Assembly: GCA_030643345.1 (NCBI GenBank)
Contig: DAOWMA010000063.1
Coordinates: 1 to 8,559, forward strand
Source of the DNA: Spirochaetaceae bacterium
Lineage (GTDB): Bacteria > Spirochaetota > Spirochaetia > B11-G9
Direction of reading: 5' to 3'
DNA: 8,559 nucleotides
The notes under the pieces were generated by a model. The model was not told where the DNA came from and searched no databases. It was given only the letters and a program-made list of their open reading frames with translations. Below are positions 5,582 to 8,559 of the stretch, piece after piece. The first letter of the stretch is position 1; each line of letters starts with the position of its first letter. The translations under genes were made by a program, and so were the position numbers.

Positions 5582-7147
5582 ATGATTGGAAAATCTAAAG
5601 AAGAAATACTGAACAATTCAGTTGCAAAAGTCTGGGGTAATGAGATTTTTAAAACAAAACTTAAAAACTATATAGACAGATGCTTTAATGGAGAAGAAGT
5701 ACACTATATTGACAAATTTAAATTTGGCCTTGATGTTAAGTATGTACATGTCTCTTATTATCCATACAGAAACAATGATACAGAAATAACCCATGTACTT
5801 GTATTTACTCATGATGTTACACAGTTGGGAAAAATTGAATCCAAACTTATAAACTATGAGTATAGAGATCCTGTTACAGGTCTGTTTAATAGAAAATCAA
5901 TGGACATTATCCTGGAAATGGAACTGGAAAAGGCTAAAAGGTCCACAACTGAAAATTTAAGAGCTGTTCTTTTTATAGATATTTACAATTTAAAAGATAT
6001 TAATCAGAAATTCAGTTTTGAAATAGGCAAAATGCTTCTTGAAAACACTGGCCTGAGGATAAGAGAAACCCTGAGAGACAGTGATTTTACCTTCTGCTTC
6101 ATGGGGACCGAACTGGCAGTTATTCTAACTCACCTTTCAAAGAAGACTGATGCAGCAAAAGTTGCAGAAAAACTTGTATATGCAATAGAGGACCCATATC
6201 ATCATAAAAAGCACAGTATAAAACTAAAAACCAGGATAGGTATCTCAATTTTTCCTCTGGATGGTGACAACAAGTCTATACTTATAAACAAATCGGTATC
6301 TGCTGCGATGGAAGCCGGGTTAAAAAATTACAGTTATATGCTCTTCGATGAGGAACTTAACAAAGAATCCATTAGAAAACTTGATATGGAATCCGAACTT
6401 ACTGCAGCATTTCAAAATAAAGAATTCGTTCTCCATTATCAGCCGATAGTTGATAATGAGGGGGAAATAGAGGGAGCCGAAGCACTGATTAGATGGAACC
6501 ATCCTAAAACAGGAATGGTATCACCATTGGATTTTATACCTTTGGCAGAAGATACAGGTTTAATTGGAGAAATAGGCAAGTGGGTTATTTTTACTGTTAC
6601 AAGACAGCTTAGAGAGTGGACAAGAAATAATAATATTTATGTTTCCCTGAATTTATGTGCCAGAGAGTTTTCAAATAAAGATCTGGCTTCAATTATTAAG
6701 CATGCCCTGGAAAGTGCAGAAAACCTTGATCCCCGGTTTCTTAAACTTGAGATTACAGAATCGGAAGGAATTAGAAACCCTGAAGAGTTTATAAAACAGA
6801 TTTCAGAACTTCAATCAATAGGAATTGAGATTTTTATTGATGATTTTGGGACCGGTCAATCTTCATTGGAATATTTAAAAACCATCCCTGCAGATGTTCT
6901 GAAAATCGACCGCTCCTTTATTATTAATATAGATAATGATGAAGAGGACCTTAACTTCCTTAAGTCAATAGTACAGATGATAAAATCGAGACAGAAGAAA
7001 ATTGTGGTAGAGGGAGTAAGCACAAAAAAACAGGCTGAGATTCTTCGATCTTTGGGATGTGATAGGTTTCAGGGCTACTATTTCTCAAAACCCCTTCCTG
7101 CAGAAGAGTTTGAATCCCTTTTAACATTAAAAAAACCGCTTCTCTGA
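5582..7147 (+). CDS. PAS-GGDEF-EAL protein, likely c-di-GMP phosphodiesterase (5' end frameshifted)
   Basis: It would hydrolyse the second messenger cyclic di-GMP in the cytoplasm, under control of its sensory part. From ATG 5582 it has 521 residues: remainder of a PAS domain (1-85), GGDEF domain (about 92-256) opening DPVTGLFNR (96-104), and EAL domain (about 268-515). The cyclase site is spoiled: G-G-D-E-F is MGTEL (174-178), and the metal and substrate region reads FIDIYNLKDINQKF. The EAL side keeps its ligands: EALIRW (300-305), Asn357, Glu390 in LEITES, DDFGTG (420-425), LKID (440-443), Glu477 of EGVST and Gln497 in FQGY. The GGDEF part is then probably a regulatory GTP-binding module. 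The frame is open upstream to 5543, and the PAS start lies in another frame (5475-5564), so ATG 5582 gives a truncated sensor and has only a weak GAAAAG before it. No membrane segments are seen. Confidence 0.92.
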   Translation: MIGKSKEEILNNSVAKVWGNEIFKTKLKNYIDRCFNGEEVHYIDKFKFGLDVKYVHVSYYPYRNNDTEITHVLVFTHDVTQLGKIESKLINYEYRDPVTGLFNRKSMDIILEMELEKAKRSTTENLRAVLFIDIYNLKDINQKFSFEIGKMLLENTGLRIRETLRDSDFTFCFMGTELAVILTHLSKKTDAAKVAEKLVYAIEDPYHHKKHSIKLKTRIGISIFPLDGDNKSILINKSVSAAMEAGLKNYSYMLFDEELNKESIRKLDMESELTAAFQNKEFVLHYQPIVDNEGEIEGAEALIRWNHPKTGMVSPLDFIPLAEDTGLIGEIGKWVIFTVTRQLREWTRNNNIYVSLNLCAREFSNKDLASIIKHALESAENLDPRFLKLEITESEGIRNPEEFIKQISELQSIGIEIFIDDFGTGQSSLEYLKTIPADVLKIDRSFIINIDNDEEDLNFLKSIVQMIKSRQKKIVVEGVSTKKQAEILRSLGCDRFQGYYFSKPLPAEEFESLLTLKKPLL

Positions 7148-7177
7148 CATCCGGTGCCGGGGAAGCAGCATTTTTTT
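7129..7177. terminator. Bidirectional rho-independent terminator between convergent genes
   Basis: Stem 7138-7144 (GCTTCTC) pairs with 7160-7166 (GGAAGC side) with one G-T pair. It is flanked by seven A (7129-7135) on the left and seven T (7171-7177) on the right, so both strands read a hairpin followed by a T run. The left half lies inside the last codons of the EAL gene, and the T run overlaps the stop codon of the minus-strand membrane gene. The loop contains a small CCGG-TG-CCGG palindrome. Confidence 0.7.
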
Positions 7178-7586
7178 AGCTGTACTTTCTGTTTATAATC
7201 CAAACCGACATTAAGACAACACAATCGAGTGATAATCTCTGTAACCATGTAATAAGGTCCGGTTCCAGCAGATTATTAGCCACATAAAAATAAGCAATTT
7301 TTAGCGCCCAGAAGATAAAAACAATCAATGTTGCAATCATTAAAGTACTGTTTTTCAATGGAACAAAAAGTCCCCCAAGAATTATTACACCCGATATAAG
7401 TGCAGATATTGAAATTATAATATTTATCAGATTATTATTACTTCCTAAAATATCGTTAAAAAAACGGGACATCTGACTTCCTGCAGAATCATAATTTATT
7501 ATTCCCTTTAATCCCATCAGCAAAAAAAACAACCCCACAGCAATTTGAAGCAGAAAAAATGAACCATATTTCCTTGTACCTGCCAT
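7176..7586 (-). CDS. Small four-helix membrane protein, DoxX-like in layout
   Basis: The 136-residue protein has four predicted membrane segments: FFLLQIAVGLFFLLMGLKGII (about 10-30), NIIISISALISGVIILGGLFV (55-75), LMIATLIVFIFWALKIAYFYV (82-102) and LSLDCVVLMSVWIIN (117-131). The short length, four helices, G-x-x-F-x-x-x-G-x-K pattern in helix 1 and G-x-x-x-L-G-G-L-F-V-P at the end of helix 2 recall DoxX-like proteins, but I would not assign a function. GGGAG at 7597-7593 is 6 bases before the ATG. It converges with the EAL gene and shares its terminator. A perfect TATAAT lies at 7640-7635 upstream on this strand. Confidence 0.75.
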   Translation of the reverse strand: MAGTRKYGSFFLLQIAVGLFFLLMGLKGIINYDSAGSQMSRFFNDILGSNNNLINIIISISALISGVIILGGLFVPLKNSTLMIATLIVFIFWALKIAYFYVANNLLEPDLITWLQRLSLDCVVLMSVWIINRKYS

Positions 7587-7634
7587 TATTTACTCCCATA
7601 ACAAAGATTTTTCTTAATATATCCTAAAAAACAC

Positions 7635-7663
7635 ATTATAACTATAAGCAATTGGAATTTATA
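7635..7663 (-). promoter_or_regulatory. Candidate promoter of the small membrane protein gene
   Basis: On the minus strand, a perfect -10 TATAAT (7640-7635) is preceded at 17 bases by a weak -35, TATAAA (7663-7658). The leader to the ATG would be about 40 bases and includes GGGAG at 7597-7593. Confidence 0.45.
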
Positions 7664-7666
7664 GTT
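7640..7666. repeat. 8-bp inverted repeat between divergent promoters
   Basis: AACTATAA (7640-7647) and TTATAGTT (7659-7666) are exact reverse complements separated by 11 bases. The left arm touches the -10 box of the leftward gene and the right arm touches TTGATA (7665-7670) of the rightward gene. A dimeric regulator could bind here and control both. The arms are A/T-only except one C or G, so chance is a real alternative. Confidence 0.35.
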
Positions 7667-7691
7667 GATATTGAGCATTTAATGAGATAAT
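7665..7691 (+). promoter_or_regulatory. Candidate promoter of the acidic lipoprotein gene
   Basis: TTGATA (7665-7670) and GATAAT (7686-7691) are each 5 of 6 to consensus but have a short 15-base spacer. A TAATAATTATTA palindrome overlaps the -10 (7688-7699). The resulting message would start just before the structured segment at 7709-7792. Confidence 0.35.
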
Positions 7692-7708
7692 AATTATTAA
7701 AATGAAAG

Positions 7709-7792
7709 GCTGGTCGCAACTTCGTTGCTGCTCGGCAATGAGTCGTACCGGAAGAGCGAAGTGATGAGGAACGATCTCAGCAACCAAAGGAG
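7709..7792 (+). ncRNA. Structured 5' leader or dispersed palindromic element before the lipoprotein gene
   Basis: This stretch is clearly richer in G and C than the A/T-rich DNA before it. GTTGCTG (7724-7730) pairs exactly with CAGCAAC (7778-7784). Inside, GAGTCGT (7740-7746) pairs with ACGATCTC (7771-7778) with one bulged T (7775), sharing only the closing C. A short hairpin, GCAAC-TTC-GTTGC (7716-7728), uses the same GTTGC and so excludes the long helix. The long helix ends two bases before AAAGGAG (7786-7792), the ribosome binding site. It matches no riboswitch family I know. It could instead be a copy of a small genomic repeat. Confidence 0.5.
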
Positions 7793-7801
7793 AAATAATC
7801 G

Positions 7802-8559
7802 ATGAAAAAAATTCTATTGACACTACTAATTCCATTATTACTAATGGGATGTATTTCCAGTGGTGTAACAGTAAAGGTAAATAAGGACGGGAGCGGGGAG
7901 ATAATCCAGACGTTTAATATAAAAAGAGATTTTGTTGGTTTTATGTCAATGTCAGAAGAACCAACTGATCCAAACTTAATCGACAGGGAAGCTCTTGATT
8001 TGGCTGCAAAAGCTATGGGAGAAGGGGTTACTTTGGTTAAAGTAGATCCAATGCCGGAAAATTCGACCTATGCAGGATACAAAGCATATTTCAAGTTTAC
8101 TGACATCTCTAAAATCAGAGTCAGCGCATCTCCATCCACATCACCTGAAGCTTCCGACGAAGAAAACGGTGACTGGATCAGTTTCGATTTTGATAAAGGC
8201 CCGACAAGCAAACTGACAATGTATCTCGAAAATGAAGATGAGCCCTATGAAGATGGTGAAGTTGCAGACCTTACAGAAGGGCAGGAAGAAGCCCCCTCCG
8301 AAATAGGTGAAGGTATGGGCGACCAACTCAAGGAAATTTACAAGGACATGCACTACTGGATGAAAGTTGAAGTAAATGGAAGAATAACAGACACCAATGC
8401 TTCTTTTACAGATGGCTCTGTTATTACCATATTCGATATGAACTTTGAGAAGATTGTCGAAAATGCAGAACTTTTTGAAAAAGTAACAGGTGAAGATCCC
8501 GGCTCCATGAAGGAATACAAAGACGAACTGGCCGCAGTAGGTGTCCTTGTAGATGATCA
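7802..8559 (+). CDS. Acidic lipoprotein of unknown function, C-terminus cut by window edge
   Basis: The 252 visible residues begin MKKILLTLLIPLLLMGC, a signal peptide with a good lipobox L-M-G-C, so Cys17 would be lipidated and the protein anchored to a membrane. Next comes VTVKVNKDGSGEI (22-34), a pattern common at the start of bacterial lipoproteins in which a strand is followed by 'N-x-D-G-S-G'. Residues 112-170 hold two acidic stretches (around 115-124 and 142-170, rich in Glu and Asp). After that comes a region with LKEIYKDMHYWMKVEVNGRI (176-194) that looks like a beta-rich domain again. The start is set by AAAGGAG at 7786-7792, 9 bases before the ATG. The region 7709-7784 may control its translation. 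The product is not recognised; I offer no function beyond surface or periplasmic lipoprotein. Confidence 0.85.
   Translation, partial: MKKILLTLLIPLLLMGCISSGVTVKVNKDGSGEIIQTFNIKRDFVGFMSMSEEPTDPNLIDREALDLAAKAMGEGVTLVKVDPMPENSTYAGYKAYFKFTDISKIRVSASPSTSPEASDEENGDWISFDFDKGPTSKLTMYLENEDEPYEDGEVADLTEGQEEAPSEIGEGMGDQLKEIYKDMHYWMKVEVNGRITDTNASFTDGSVITIFDMNFEKIVENAELFEKVTGEDPGSMKEYKDELAAVGVLVDD

Noticed and set aside
8141..8353. Minus-strand open frame of 70 codons opposite the lipoprotein gene
   Set aside because: It is antisense to a clear lipoprotein reading frame with its own ribosome binding site; the apparent hydrophobic residues are complements of Glu and Asp codons.
1..8559. CRISPR array, insertion sequence, tRNA or rRNA
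   Set aside because: No regularly spaced repeats, transposase motifs, terminal inverted repeats with target duplications, or cloverleaf with T-loop GTTC were found.

Overview
The window is chromosomal-looking DNA from a moderately A/T-rich bacterium. Two secreted proteins carry lipoprotein signals, one with a Phe at lipobox position -3 (F-M-G-C). Such loose lipoboxes, together with a sugar ABC binding lipoprotein next to a LacI regulator and a PAS/GGDEF/EAL protein, fit a free-living spirochaete (Spirochaetales). This is an inference from style, not from a marker gene, and I hold it at about 0.5 to 0.6.

Layout. Positions 1-5364 are all on the minus strand. Read in the direction of transcription, they hold an exported protein-L-isoaspartate methyltransferase (pcm-like), a 798-residue membrane protein with a spermidine-synthase-like middle domain 19 bases downstream, a LacI-family repressor, and a sugar-binding lipoprotein of an ABC importer that runs off the window. 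The first two look like one operon. The repressor has a perfect 22-bp palindrome with a central CG at its own promoter, and the binding-protein gene has its own inverted repeats. The last two genes therefore look like a self-controlled sugar-uptake locus whose permease genes would lie beyond base 1. At 5365-5480 is a divergent promoter region. At 5475-7147 (plus) is a PAS-GGDEF-EAL protein whose PAS domain is split between two frames by a one-base shift near 5541-5549. Its GGDEF site is degenerate and its EAL site intact, so it is probably a c-di-GMP phosphodiesterase. A two-way terminator at 7129-7177 separates it from a convergent small four-helix membrane protein (7176-7586, minus). At 7587-7801 lies a divergent intergenic region that ends in a G/C-richer, strongly self-complementary leader just before the ribosome binding site of an acidic lipoprotein gene (7802 to window end, plus).

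Points deserving a second look are: the LacI gene, which has no ATG/GTG/TTG able to give a full DNA-binding domain and seems to start at ATC; the frameshifted PAS domain; the exported SAM-dependent repair enzyme paired with a membrane SAM-fold-like protein; and two places where RNA arms can pair in mutually exclusive ways just before a ribosome binding site. I see no CRISPR array, transposase, tRNA or rRNA. I do not see a clear-cut new multi-gene system. The best candidates for something undescribed are the pcm/membrane-protein pair and the structured leader at 7709-7792.
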